A DNA stretch of 50,958 nt. It comes from a virus. Under the pieces are notes generated by a model, which was not told where the DNA came from, searched no databases, and saw nothing but the letters and a program-made list of their open reading frames with translations. The first letter of the stretch is position 1. Every line of letters starts with the position of its first letter. A program made the position numbers and the translations under genes. Shown piece after piece: positions 42,623-50,958 of the stretch. The stretch lies in the IMG/VR virus record IMGVR_UViG_3300021963_000181, positions 1 to 50,958 of that record; one strand, written 5' to 3'.

Positions 42623-43401
42623 TGTTTGGTACATATTTTTATCACAGACGAATTAGAAGAACTGTTTCAGTATTTGGATCTCTGTTCAGCAACATCCATA
42701 TTGTACGCACAGACGCTAATGATAGTGTTATTAGCACGGTTAAAGTTCCTTTATCGTATGCCCCAAAACGTAAATATTTAGAAAGATTGCTAGAAAATCC
42801 CAATTTGGATACAGATTCTAAGGTGGCTATTAAGTTACCAAGAATGTCGTTTGAAATCATATCATTAAACTATGACGCTACGCGCCAACTATCAAAGGTC
42901 AATAAGTATAGTGTCTCTACAACAAACAACCTAAAGACTAAATTTTATTCTCCTACACCATATATCATTAACTTTCAGCTAAACATATATGCTAAAACTC
43001 AAGACGATGCTTTACAAGTTGTGGAGCAGATTATTCCTTATTTTAATCCTCAATACACCCTAACGATAAAGCCTATTATTGGATACGATACAATCGTTGA
43101 TGATGTTCCTATTATTTTACAAAGCGTGACATTCTCAGACGATTACGAAGGAGCACTAGAAGCTCGTCGTTCTATCATCTATTCTCTTGATTTTGAAATG
43201 AAAATTAATTTCTATGGTCCTGTTAATACTGGTGAGATTATTCGTCAAGCTGATATTAATCTTGGATTGATGAATATTGGAATGAATGATTCGGATGTTC
43301 TCACAGAGCGTATCAGAGTCGCTCCAGATCCTATCAATGTCAGTCTGGATAGTGACTATGGATTTACAACGACAATAACAACCTTAATTGATAGTGCCTA
43401 A
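42622..43401 (+). CDS. gp15: gp15 tail sheath terminator
   Basis: A 259-residue protein (T4 gp15: 272), which caps the finished tail and links it to the neck. Recognised by FGTYFYHRRIRRTVSVFGSL, FSNIHIVRTD, VPLSYAPKRKYLERL, LPRMSFEI and YTLTIKPIIGYD. The order 13-14-15-16-17 is as in T4. It begins by TAATG overlap with gp14. Confidence 0.92.
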   Translation: MFGTYFYHRRIRRTVSVFGSLFSNIHIVRTDANDSVISTVKVPLSYAPKRKYLERLLENPNLDTDSKVAIKLPRMSFEIISLNYDATRQLSKVNKYSVSTTNNLKTKFYSPTPYIINFQLNIYAKTQDDALQVVEQIIPYFNPQYTLTIKPIIGYDTIVDDVPIILQSVTFSDDYEGALEARRSIIYSLDFEMKINFYGPVNTGEIIRQADINLGLMNIGMNDSDVLTERIRVAPDPINVSLDSDYGFTTTITTLIDSA

Positions 43402-43404
43402 AAA

Positions 43405-43737
43405 ATGACCGATTCTGCTGATAATGATTTTGAATATGCAAGACAAGTCTATCACGATATCCTAGCTAAAGGATCTCAAGCAATGGATGAAATGATTGGG
43501 GTTGCTACAGCTACCGAACATCCTCGAGCATTTGAAGTGCTGTCAACAATGATGAAGACTCTTGCTGATGTTAATGGTAATCTAATTGATTTGCACAAGA
43601 AGAAAAAAGACTTTAACAAGTCTGATGCACCTGCTGCACTTCCAGGCGCAACAACAAACAATGTGTTTTTTGGATCTACAGCGGATCTACAAAAGCTGCT
43701 AATTGATCAAATGAAAGATGTGACTCCAAGTGGTTAA
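43405..43737 (+). CDS. gp16: gp16 terminase small subunit
   Basis: A 110-residue protein, shorter than T4 gp16 (164), and like other environmental T4-like small subunits. Its core is FEYARQVYHDILAKGSQAMD, IGVATATEHPRAFEVLSTMM and KTLADVNGNLIDLHKKKKDF, helical segments that in this family form the oligomeric ring. The protein starts DNA packaging with gp17. gp17 starts one base after its stop. Confidence 0.9.
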   Translation: MTDSADNDFEYARQVYHDILAKGSQAMDEMIGVATATEHPRAFEVLSTMMKTLADVNGNLIDLHKKKKDFNKSDAPAALPGATTNNVFFGSTADLQKLLIDQMKDVTPSG

Positions 43738-43738
43738 T

Positions 43739-45355
43739 ATGAACAATTCGTACAACGGCAACCAGAACGTAAAACGTGATGGGGCTGTGATTGGATTCAC
43801 TCAAGAGCAGATCCAAGAATATGTCAAATGCTCCCAAGATCCTGCATACTTTGCTAGAACATACTGTAAGGTGATCAACCTTGACAGAGGTTTGGTTCCG
43901 TTTGATCTGTATCCCTACCAAGAGAAGATGTTCAATCACTTCAACAACGAACGCTTCAACATTGTTCTTGCTTGTCGTCAGTCTGGTAAGTCTATCAGCT
44001 CAGTTGCATATCTGTTGTGGTATGCTGTGTTCAAGCCTGAGCAGACAATTGCTATTCTAGCCAACAAAGGTGAAACAGCTCGCGAGATGTTGGGCCGTAT
44101 CACATTGATGCTTGAGAACCTTCCATTCTTCTTGCAGCCTGGAACAAAGGCTCTGAACAAAGGTTCGATCGAATTCTCAAACAACAGCCGTATTGTGGCA
44201 CGTGCAACATCTGGCGCATCGATTCGTGGTATGTCTGTTAACTTGCTGTACTTGGACGAATTTGCATTCGTTGAAGACGCTGCAACATTCTACACCTCAA
44301 CCTACCCTGTTATTACTTCTGGTACAAGCACTAAAGTTATCATCACTTCTACTGCTAATGGTATTGGAAATATGTACCACAAGCTGTGGGAAGGTGCTGT
44401 TCAACAGACCAACGACTTCAAACCTTTCCGCGTTGACTGGTGGGACGTGCCAGGCCGTGATGAAAAGTGGAAGCTACAAACAATTGCAAACACTTCTCAG
44501 CTACAGTTTGACCAGGAATTTGGCAACACATTCTTTGGAACTGGTGACACTCTGATCGGAGGCGAAGCCCTAATGAAGTTGAGAATGGCTGAACCTATTA
44601 GAATTCTAGAGGATCAGACTGTTAGAATATACGAAGAAGTTAAAAAAGACCACGACTATATTATGGCTGTCGACGTAGCTAAAGGAGTTGGTGGTGACTA
44701 TTCTACATTCAATATTATCGACATTACGCAAAAACCTTTTAAGCAAGTCGCCACATATCAAAACAATAAAGTATCGCCTATTTTATTTCCAGATTATATT
44801 CACAAATATGCTAAGGTATATAACAACGCTTGGGTTCTAATTGAGAACAATGACCAAGGTGGGGTTGTATGTAATGGAATGTATTATGACTATGAATATG
44901 AGAATCTTTATGTGCAGTCAGCAGTAAAGGCTACAGGTCTTGGTATTACAATGGACCGCAAAGTTAAAAGACTTGGCTGCTCTAACATAAAAGACTTGAT
45001 TGAAGGCGGTAAACTAGAGATTGTCGATCGTAATACTATCCTCGAGATATCAACATTTGTAGCTAAAGGTCAATCGTACGAAGCATCAGATGGCAACCAC
45101 GATGACCTTATGATGAACCTAGTATTGTTTGGATACTTTACGGGTCTGTCTACATTTGGCGATATGACTGATATCAACGTGAAGAAGTTCTTGTTTGAGC
45201 AACAGATGAGACACATCGAAGATGATGTTGTACCGTTTGGGTTTATTGATGATGGATCGGATCCAGAACCAGAGCCAATAGTCGATCCAAAAAGCGGTTG
45301 GTCAGTAGACAAAGATTGGCGCGCGGAGCAATGGAATAGTAACGCTAATTATTGA
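43739..45355 (+). CDS. gp17: gp17 terminase large subunit, packaging ATPase and nuclease
   Basis: A 541-residue protein (T4 gp17: 610). N-terminal ATPase: adenine-side Gln motif near FDLYPYQEKMFNHF, Walker A at ~79-85 (CRQSGKS), Walker B LLYLDEFAF with D173/E174, coupling motif in IITSTANGIGNMYH. C-terminal RNase H-like nuclease: D312 in IMAVDVAKGVGGDYSTF, ENNDQGG, and D455/D456 in DGNHDDLMM. The ATG at 43739 follows the gp16 stop by one base; an in-frame GTG nine bases earlier is unlikely. The ATPase half uses mostly CGN arginine codons and the nuclease half more AGA. Confidence 0.96.
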   Translation: MNNSYNGNQNVKRDGAVIGFTQEQIQEYVKCSQDPAYFARTYCKVINLDRGLVPFDLYPYQEKMFNHFNNERFNIVLACRQSGKSISSVAYLLWYAVFKPEQTIAILANKGETAREMLGRITLMLENLPFFLQPGTKALNKGSIEFSNNSRIVARATSGASIRGMSVNLLYLDEFAFVEDAATFYTSTYPVITSGTSTKVIITSTANGIGNMYHKLWEGAVQQTNDFKPFRVDWWDVPGRDEKWKLQTIANTSQLQFDQEFGNTFFGTGDTLIGGEALMKLRMAEPIRILEDQTVRIYEEVKKDHDYIMAVDVAKGVGGDYSTFNIIDITQKPFKQVATYQNNKVSPILFPDYIHKYAKVYNNAWVLIENNDQGGVVCNGMYYDYEYENLYVQSAVKATGLGITMDRKVKRLGCSNIKDLIEGGKLEIVDRNTILEISTFVAKGQSYEASDGNHDDLMMNLVLFGYFTGLSTFGDMTDINVKKFLFEQQMRHIEDDVVPFGFIDDGSDPEPEPIVDPKSGWSVDKDWRAEQWNSNANY

Positions 45356-45359
45356 TTGT

Positions 45360-45367
45360 TATAAATA
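45360..45367 (+). promoter_or_regulatory. Late promoter TATAAATA for the sheath gene
   Basis: An exact late box 59 bases before gp18, giving it a 5' leader that ends in AAAAGGAAAAGAG before the ATG. Confidence 0.75.
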
Positions 45368-45426
45368 AAGGTAATTGAATCTTCGCATTATGATCCTTAT
45401 TATATAGCTCAAAAAGGAAAAGAGAC

Positions 45427-47163
45427 ATGGCTATTTTTACTCCTTCTGAGTCTCCTGCAGTAATTGTAAAAGAGATTGATTTAACGGGCGGTGTTCCAAA
45501 CGTACAATCAACTACTGGTGCATTTGTAGGAAACTTCCGCTGGGGTCCAGCGCGTAAGGCAACTCTCATCGACACAGAAGCGAGTCTTGCTGCTACGTTT
45601 GCTACCCCAAGTGCAACTTCCGCTGTTGACTTTTTGTCAGCGGCATACTTTCTAAGATACACAAATTCATTATATGTTGTGCGTGAAGTTACTGCAGCAG
45701 CATATAACGCAACTACTGGAACCTCAACAACTGTTCAAGTTCGCAACGCTGATCACTTTGCAACTCTTGTTGACACTTTCGGTGTAGACTCTGGTGAAAC
45801 CAACGTTGGTGGTTTTATTGCTCGCTATCCAGGCGCTCTTGGAAACTCTCTGAAGGTTTCTGTCTGCCCTGCTGTAAGCGGTGATGGATACTTTACCGGT
45901 TGGACATATAAAAGTTCATTCGATGGCGCGCCAGGCACGTCTGAATATGCATCGGCGCGTAGTGGTTCCAATGATGAAGTCCACGTCGTCGTTGTTGACG
46001 AAGATGGTCTATTCACTGGTGTACCTGGTCAAGTGATTGAGCGTTTTGCTTACGTGTCACTTGGATCTGATGCAAAGACGCCTGATGGATCTTCAAACTA
46101 TGTTAAAGATGTAATCAATAGCAGTTCCAGTTATATTTGGCTGGCACACTTCGATGGTGATTTATCTACTCTCACCAACGCAGGCACATCTGTGGTTAGC
46201 AAAACTTTTGCAGCATCTGCAACAGGCACTATTAGTGAAAGTTTCACCAGCGGTGCGGACTCTGGATCGCTTGGCACTTCACAGTATGCAACTGGCTTTG
46301 ATCTATTCGAAGATGTTGATACAATCACTGTAGACTTCCTAATTGCTCCTAGCATGTCTGTGCAAGGTGATCAAACAACGGTTGTCAATGATCTAATTTC
46401 AATTGCTGGCAGTACACGCAAAGATTGTATTGTAGTAGCCTCACCTAACCGTGCTGCTGTTGTAAATAACGCCACTCCAGTTACAGCTTCTGTGACTACA
46501 GCTAATACGTTTACTTTCTCATCTTATCTTGTGTTGGATAACAACTTCCTCAAGGTTTATGATAAGTACAACGATCAGTACATCTTTATCCCTGCAGCTT
46601 CTTCAACTGCTGGTATTATGGCGTCAACAGATTTTAATAACGCTCCATGGTATTCGCCTGCTGGTCAGCGCCGTGGTGCTTACTTAGGTATCACTGCACT
46701 ATCATATTCACCAACAAAGGCTGAACGTGATACTCTATATAAAGCAGGTATCAACCCAATTGCTAACATTCCAGGTTCTGGTGTGCTTCTATTCGGTGAT
46801 AAGACTCACATGAGCAGACCATCAGCATTCGATCGTATTAACGTACGCCGCTTGTTCTTGGTTCTTGAAAGAGCAATCTCGATTGCAGCAAGAAATGTTA
46901 TGTTTGAATTCAACGACGAATTCACACGTGCAGAGTTTGTAAATATTGTTGAACCTTTCCTTCGCGAAGTAAAAGGTCGTCGTGGTATTACAGACTTCCG
47001 TGTTGTCTGCGATGAAACAAACAACTTGCCAGCTGTGATTGACCGTAATGAATTCATTGCTAACATCTTCATCAAGCCTGCCCGTTCTATCAACTATGTC
47101 ACTCTAAACTTTGTGGCTGTAAGAACTGGCGTAGACTTCGAAGAAGTTGTTGGAACAGTATAA
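45427..47163 (+). CDS. gp18: gp18 tail sheath protein
   Basis: A 578-residue contractile sheath subunit (T4 gp18: 659). It has the N-terminal ESPAVIVKEIDLTGGVPNVQ, TTGAFVGNFRWGPA, and the C-terminal conserved domain INVRRLFLVLERAISIAARN, FEFNDEFTRAEFVNIVEPFL, REVKGRRGITDFRVVCDETN, FIKPARSINYVTLNF. Its own late promoter and strong ribosome site fit a very abundant product. T4's extra surface domains are probably in part reduced, given the lower length. Confidence 0.95.
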   Translation: MAIFTPSESPAVIVKEIDLTGGVPNVQSTTGAFVGNFRWGPARKATLIDTEASLAATFATPSATSAVDFLSAAYFLRYTNSLYVVREVTAAAYNATTGTSTTVQVRNADHFATLVDTFGVDSGETNVGGFIARYPGALGNSLKVSVCPAVSGDGYFTGWTYKSSFDGAPGTSEYASARSGSNDEVHVVVVDEDGLFTGVPGQVIERFAYVSLGSDAKTPDGSSNYVKDVINSSSSYIWLAHFDGDLSTLTNAGTSVVSKTFAASATGTISESFTSGADSGSLGTSQYATGFDLFEDVDTITVDFLIAPSMSVQGDQTTVVNDLISIAGSTRKDCIVVASPNRAAVVNNATPVTASVTTANTFTFSSYLVLDNNFLKVYDKYNDQYIFIPAASSTAGIMASTDFNNAPWYSPAGQRRGAYLGITALSYSPTKAERDTLYKAGINPIANIPGSGVLLFGDKTHMSRPSAFDRINVRRLFLVLERAISIAARNVMFEFNDEFTRAEFVNIVEPFLREVKGRRGITDFRVVCDETNNLPAVIDRNEFIANIFIKPARSINYVTLNFVAVRTGVDFEEVVGTV

Positions 47164-47188
47164 TCAGCGCTAGTAAGGAGATAACACA

Positions 47189-47713
47189 ATGGTTCTAGGC
47201 GTAGATGACTTCAAGTCAAAGCTCAGAGGTGGTGGTGCTCGCGCGAACTTGTTCAAAGCGACAATCAACTTCCCTGCGTATGCTGGTGGTGATGTAGAGC
47301 TTACTTCGTTCCTTTGCGAAGCGGCTGCACTTCCAGCTTCAACAATCACACCGATTGTTGTTCCATTTCGTGGTCGCCAGCTAAAGATTGCTGGCGATCG
47401 CACATTTGATAACTGGACAGTAACCATTATCAACGATACTGACTTCACTATCCGTAACGCTATGGAGCGTTGGATGAATGGAATCAATGGTCATTCATCT
47501 AACACTGGTTTTGTTAATCCAGTTGACTATCAGTCAGACTTGATTGTTGACCAACTCGACAAAGACGGTAAGTCAATTAAGAGATACAACTTCCGCGGTT
47601 GCTTCCCAACTGCAGTATCTCAGATCGACCTAAGCTATGCGACGGAAAGCGAAATTGAACGATTCACAGTAGAATTCCAAGTACAATACTGGGAATCAGG
47701 CACTACTTCTTAA
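47189..47713 (+). CDS. gp19: gp19 major tail tube protein
   Basis: A 174-residue protein (T4 gp19: 163). N-terminal DDFKSKLRGGGARANLFKAT, then FLCEAAALPASTITPIVVPF, FRGRQLKIAGDRTFDNWTVT, IRNAMERWMNGINGHSSNTG and the closing strand IERFTVEFQVQYWES fit the family tube fold. It follows the sheath gene, as in T4, with AAGGAG as ribosome site. A paralogue is at 6685. Confidence 0.95.
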   Translation: MVLGVDDFKSKLRGGGARANLFKATINFPAYAGGDVELTSFLCEAAALPASTITPIVVPFRGRQLKIAGDRTFDNWTVTIINDTDFTIRNAMERWMNGINGHSSNTGFVNPVDYQSDLIVDQLDKDGKSIKRYNFRGCFPTAVSQIDLSYATESEIERFTVEFQVQYWESGTTS

Positions 47714-47716
47714 TCG

Positions 47717-47724
47717 TCTAAATA
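47717..47724 (+). promoter_or_regulatory. Late-promoter-like TCTAAATA before the portal gene
   Basis: One mismatch from the late box, 4 bases after the gp19 stop and 45 bases before gp20, with a strong hairpin between. Confidence 0.4.
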
Positions 47725-47727
47725 ATC

Positions 47728-47750
47728 GGAAGGGGCCCAAAGCCCCTTCC
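47728..47750 (+). terminator. GC-rich hairpin between tube and portal genes
   Basis: GGAAGGGGC, loop CCAAA, GCCCCTTCC: 9 perfect pairs, followed by ATTAATAATA and not by a T-run. It may stop or attenuate the abundant tube transcript, or protect its 3' end. Confidence 0.65.
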
Positions 47751-47769
47751 ATTAATAATAGGAATTAAT

Positions 47770-49353
47770 ATGGCTGATGACGGTTTAAAGATTTTTGGAT
47801 TTGAAATTCGTAGGGCAAAGACCACTGCGAACAATAAATTATTGCCATCTATCGTACCACCTGTGGATGACGATGGTGCTGGATATGTTACCGCCGCTGG
47901 TGGATACTATGGCACATATGTTGACATTAATGGTGACACCACCGTAAAGGATGACGCTGTATTAATCAGACAATATCGCGGTGTTGCAACGCATCCAGAA
48001 GTTGATGCTGCAATCGAAGATATTACAAATGAAGCAATTGTAACAAGCTCTAATGAGCAACCTGTTGCTTTGGTTCTTGACAAGATTGAAGCACCCGACA
48101 ATATCAAAAAAGCTATTACAGAAGAGTTTGATAATATCATCTCAATGTTGAATTTTGGCGAAATGGGCCATGATATCTTTAAGCGTTGGTATATTGATGG
48201 TAGAATGTATCACCATCTTGTTGTTGACGAGAAGAATTTTAAAGCCGGCATTCAAGAGATTCGTCCAATCGATGGATCAAAGATTCGCAAAGTAAAGCAA
48301 GTTAAAAAGAAAAAAGATCCAATAACTGGTGCTGAGATCATTGAGAATATCGATGAATTCTACATTTACCAAGACAAGCCTGGTGAACAGAATAGTGGAA
48401 TCAAACTAAGTAACGATTCTGTAAGCTATGTTACATCTGGTCTGCTTGATGAAAATAGACGCAAAGTTGTTTCGTATCTGCACAAGGCTCTGAAGCCTGT
48501 TAATCAATTGCGTATGATGGAAGACTCGCTGGTGATTTATCGCCTTGCTAGAGCTCCAGAACGCCGTATCTTCTATATCGATGTTGGGAATATGCCTAAG
48601 GGTAAGGCAGAAGAGTACATGAAAGGTATCATGGCTCGCTACCGCAACAAGTTAGTTTACGATGCAACCACAGGTCAAATTCGTGACGATCGTAAGCATA
48701 TGTCAATGCTTGAAGACTTCTGGCTACCTCGTCGTGAGGGTGGTCGTGGAACTGAGATTACAACTCTTCCAGGCGGTGACAACCTAGGACAGATTGAGGA
48801 CATTCTATACTTCCAAAAGAAGCTATACAGATCGCTTAATGTTCCTATCAGCAGAATAGAATCTGAATCTCAATTCTCGTTGGGCCGCTCTTCGGAAATC
48901 TCAAGAGATGAATTAAAATTCCAGAAGTTCATTGATAGACTTCGTTCACGTTTTAACACTCTATTCTACAACATTCTCAACAAGCAGCTAATCCTAAAGG
49001 GTATTATCACTCAAGAAGATTGGGATGAGTGGAAGAATGACATCATTGTCGACTACACTAGAGACAATCATTTTACCGAACTAAAGAACAACGAATTGCT
49101 TCTCGGCCGTCTACAGCTAATGGATGAGATTTCTCAATACGTTGGTCAGTACTTCTCACGCGAGTGGGTAATGAAGAACGTGTTGCAGTTGGATGATGAC
49201 GACATTAAGGATATGAAAGGTCAGATGGATAATGAAGGCCGTCAAGGTGAGTACGATAGCATTATTCAGCCTGATGGTGGAACGGGTGCTGGTGCTGTAC
49301 AGATTCCGCAACGACCACAACCACCAACTCCAGCCGGTCAAACCCCCCAATAA
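47770..49353 (+). CDS. gp20: gp20 portal protein
   Basis: A 527-residue portal vertex protein (T4 gp20: 524). It has ATHPEVDAAIEDITNEAIVT, LNFGEMGHDIFKRWYIDGRM, LARAPERRIFYIDVGNMPKG, RNKLVYDATTGQIRDDRKHM, FWLPRREGGRGTEITTLPGG and YFQKKLYRSLNVPISRIESE, all hallmarks of the T4-type portal. It forms the 12-subunit ring through which DNA is packaged. The C-terminus is Pro/Gln/Gly-rich. Confidence 0.97.
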   Translation: MADDGLKIFGFEIRRAKTTANNKLLPSIVPPVDDDGAGYVTAAGGYYGTYVDINGDTTVKDDAVLIRQYRGVATHPEVDAAIEDITNEAIVTSSNEQPVALVLDKIEAPDNIKKAITEEFDNIISMLNFGEMGHDIFKRWYIDGRMYHHLVVDEKNFKAGIQEIRPIDGSKIRKVKQVKKKKDPITGAEIIENIDEFYIYQDKPGEQNSGIKLSNDSVSYVTSGLLDENRRKVVSYLHKALKPVNQLRMMEDSLVIYRLARAPERRIFYIDVGNMPKGKAEEYMKGIMARYRNKLVYDATTGQIRDDRKHMSMLEDFWLPRREGGRGTEITTLPGGDNLGQIEDILYFQKKLYRSLNVPISRIESESQFSLGRSSEISRDELKFQKFIDRLRSRFNTLFYNILNKQLILKGIITQEDWDEWKNDIIVDYTRDNHFTELKNNELLLGRLQLMDEISQYVGQYFSREWVMKNVLQLDDDDIKDMKGQMDNEGRQGEYDSIIQPDGGTGAGAVQIPQRPQPPTPAGQTPQ

Positions 49354-49361
49354 TTTAATTA

Positions 49362-49369
49362 CATAAATA
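49362..49369 (+). promoter_or_regulatory. Late-promoter-like CATAAATA before gene 67
   Basis: One mismatch from the late box, 24 bases before gp67 with AAGGAG as ribosome site. Confidence 0.5.
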
Positions 49370-49392
49370 TATGTTATGATAAGGAGAACACT

Positions 49393-49611
49393 ATGAGTAT
49401 TGAAGATTTTATTGATAAAGTACAAATGCAAGATTTTACAAATGCTGCACCCATGTTTGGTGAGTTGATGGCTAGTAAACTTGGTGATGCTTTGGATCAA
49501 GCTAAGATGAAAATTGCAAATGAAGTTTTTAACTCAGGCGATGATGATCTAGAAGAACTTTCTGATGAAGAAATTGATGAAATTCTTGATGAAGAGGACG
49601 ATGAGGAATAA
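49393..49611 (+). CDS. gp67: gp67 prohead core protein
   Basis: A 72-residue protein (T4 gp67: 80). The N-terminal half is helical (SIEDFIDKVQMQDFTNAAPM, FGELMASKLGDALDQAKMKI), and the C-terminal third is a very acidic tract (SGDDDLEELSDEEIDEILDE), the known form of T4 gp67, which is cut by gp21 during head maturation and helps fix head shape. The position between 20 and 21 agrees; T4 gp68 is missing here. Confidence 0.88.
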   Translation: MSIEDFIDKVQMQDFTNAAPMFGELMASKLGDALDQAKMKIANEVFNSGDDDLEELSDEEIDEILDEEDDEE

Positions 49612-49633
49612 TATTTCTCAAAGTTAAAAGATT

Positions 49634-49641
49634 TATAAATA
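49634..49641 (+). promoter_or_regulatory. Late promoter TATAAATA for gp21
   Basis: An exact late box 31 bases before gp21. Confidence 0.75.
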
Positions 49642-49671
49642 ACCCTAATAGGTTGATTAATAGGTATCAAT

Positions 49672-50331
49672 ATGAAGCTGATTGCAGAATTTACAGATCA
49701 CAGGCTCGAGGTTTTAACCGAGCGTACCGAGAAGGGGTCTAAGAACCACTTCATCGAAGGCGTGTTTATGCAATCAGAAACAAAAAATCGTAACGGTCGC
49801 ATCTATCCCAAATCAGTTATGGAAAGAGCAGTAGATCGATACGTTACAGAACAAGTTAAGACAGGTCGTGCTGTTGGTGAGTTGAATCACCCAGAAGGAC
49901 CAAGCATTAACTTGGATAAGGTTTCCCACATCATCGAAAAACTAGACTGGTCTGGTAATGATGTTGTGGGTAAAGCACGTATTCTAGAGACTCCAATGGG
50001 CAACATTGTAAAAGGTTTGCTTGATGGGGGTGTTCGTCTAGGCGTGTCAACTCGTGGTATGGGTAGCCTTGAGGAGAGAAATGGCGTTTCGTTCGTAAAG
50101 GACGATTTTATTCTTAGCACAGTTGATATTGTGCAAGATCCATCTGCACCAACAGCCTTCGTTAATGGAATCATGGAAGGTGTAGAGTGGGTTTGGAATA
50201 ACGGCATGATTCAACCCCAAGTAATTGAAAAAATGGAGACTGAAATTAAGAAAGCTCCACGCAGTGCTCTCTATGAGACACAGGTCCGTGAGTTCAAGAA
50301 TTTCCTCTCGTTGCTGAAACATAAAATATAG
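49672..50331 (+). CDS. gp21: gp21 prohead protease
   Basis: A 219-residue serine protease of the T4 prohead protease family (S77), which degrades the scaffold and trims head proteins. It has NHFIEGVFMQSETKNRNGRI-YPKSVMERAV, then the putative catalytic His73 in ELNHPEGPSINLDKVSHIIE, and the nucleophile Ser126 in LGVSTRGMGSLEERNGVSFV. D152 or D157 in VDIVQDPSAPTAFV may complete the active site. The length is like T4 gp21 (212). It precedes its main substrate, the scaffold gene. Confidence 0.94.
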   Translation: MKLIAEFTDHRLEVLTERTEKGSKNHFIEGVFMQSETKNRNGRIYPKSVMERAVDRYVTEQVKTGRAVGELNHPEGPSINLDKVSHIIEKLDWSGNDVVGKARILETPMGNIVKGLLDGGVRLGVSTRGMGSLEERNGVSFVKDDFILSTVDIVQDPSAPTAFVNGIMEGVEWVWNNGMIQPQVIEKMETEIKKAPRSALYETQVREFKNFLSLLKHKI

Positions 50332-50341
50332 GAGTCACAAA

Positions 50342-50958
50342 ATGGCTGATGAAATCAACCAGGATGTTGAGCTCAATGACAACGAAGATGTAGTTGAAGC
50401 TCACGATCCTAAAAATGCTGAAAAGCAATCTATTGGTTCTATCAAATCTTCCGAGAATGCAGGTCCAACTGCTAAATCTCGCAAGGGCGATAAAAGCAAT
50501 AGCGAAGCCGCACCAAAAACCAAAGCTGGTATGATTAGTGTTGCACATGACTTGATGTCAGAAATGTCTGCTGAAAAGCTATCAAGCATGTTAAACATTC
50601 TTATGGGTGAAGAAGCACAAGCCTCTTCAGTTGCAGAAGCTCGTAAAGTAGATGTCCACATCGACTTCACAAGCGACCTAAACGCACTAGTCGAATCTGA
50701 AGCTACTCTTTCCGAAGAGTTCAAAGCTAAAACAGCAGTAATTTTTGAAGCAGCAATCAAGTCAAAACTTTCAGAAGAAATTGATCGTCTGGAAGAGGCT
50801 TATAAGACCGAACTCGCAGAAGAGCTTGCTTCAACAAAAGCAGATCTTGTCGAGAAGGTTGACAGCTACCTCAACTATGTGGTTGAATCTTGGATGGAAG
50901 AAAACAAGCTCGCAATCCAAAACGGTCTTCGTACCGAGATTGCAGAGACCTTCATGTC
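50342..50958 (+). CDS. gp22: gp22 prohead scaffold (core) protein, 3' partial
   Basis: At least 205 codons, open to the window edge. The start ATG at 50342 follows GGAG, 10 bases after gp21. The sequence is highly charged and helical: ADEINQDVELNDNEDVVEAH, a Lys/Ser/Pro linker, HDLMSEMSAEKLSSMLNILM, ESEATLSEEFKAKTAVIFEA, RLEEAYKTELAEELASTKAD, and DSYLNYVVESWMEENKLAIQ, the latter highly typical of T4-type gp22 scaffold. It forms the prohead core that gp21 later digests. The end lies outside the window, and the major capsid gene 23 is expected next. Confidence 0.9.
   Translation, partial: MADEINQDVELNDNEDVVEAHDPKNAEKQSIGSIKSSENAGPTAKSRKGDKSNSEAAPKTKAGMISVAHDLMSEMSAEKLSSMLNILMGEEAQASSVAEARKVDVHIDFTSDLNALVESEATLSEEFKAKTAVIFEAAIKSKLSEEIDRLEEAYKTELAEELASTKADLVEKVDSYLNYVVESWMEENKLAIQNGLRTEIAETFM

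Noticed and set aside
1-50958. Host metabolic genes (photosynthesis, phosphate, carbon) and homing endonucleases or introns
   Set aside because: No gene with such motifs was found, and the conserved genes are uninterrupted.

Overview
The window is a contiguous piece of the genome of a T4-like contractile-tailed phage (myovirus, Caudoviricetes), cut at both ends inside genes: an endolysin at the left and the scaffold gene 22 at the right. The evidence is a near-complete set of T4 morphogenesis genes recognisable by protein sequence. These include late coactivator 33, ssDNA-binding 32, chaperone 26 with a 51-like tail, tape measure, 4, 48, 53, 27, 5, 25, 6 and 8. On the right, 13-14-15-16-17-18-19-20-67-21-22 stand in T4 order. 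Several traits point to the environmental (marine or freshwater, cyanophage/pelagiphage-like) branch rather than to enteric T4: gp32 without zinc ligands, a DUF4815-type 1225-residue virion protein, fibre proteins built from short repeats, and a split gp5 spike. No photosynthesis or other host metabolic gene was seen, so the host cannot be named.

Layout. 1-3000: a GH19 endolysin, a run of small overlapping genes of unknown function, a basic 208-residue protein, and gp33. 3060-3959: gp32, followed by a palindrome and an intrinsic terminator. 4015-8388 (minus strand): tape measure, the chaperone gene 26 with a probable -1 frameshift extension, a tail-tube-like protein, a conserved unknown and head-completion nuclease gp4. 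8440-19432 (plus): tube cap, wedge, hub and spike with two peptidoglycan hydrolases, then gp25, gp6 and a further wedge-region protein. 19471-31163: gp8, large virion proteins and a repeat-rich fibre. 31160-33975: an island of three GT-A glycosyltransferases and one methyltransferase. 34026-40944: small baseplate/fibre proteins and two large fibres. 40978-50958: neck, terminase, sheath, tube, portal, core, protease and scaffold.

Regulation is visible. Three sigma70-type promoters, each TTGAC(A/T) with exactly 17 bp before a TATA-like box, precede the non-structural genes at the left. Seven exact copies of the T4 late promoter box TATAAATA, plus several one-mismatch copies, stand upstream of structural genes. 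This fits an early or middle phase read by host-type polymerase and a late phase that needs gp33. Genes are tightly packed, often with TAATG or ATGA overlaps, and no stretch over 300 bases is without a gene.

The observation I rate highest is at the end of gene 26. A slippery T_TTT_TTT lies directly before the stop, and a 59-codon -1 reading frame runs to 2 bases before the tape measure gene. This is the arrangement of the lambda G/GT tail chaperones, here in a T4-like phage, and it suggests that the small gp51-like protein is made only as a fusion.
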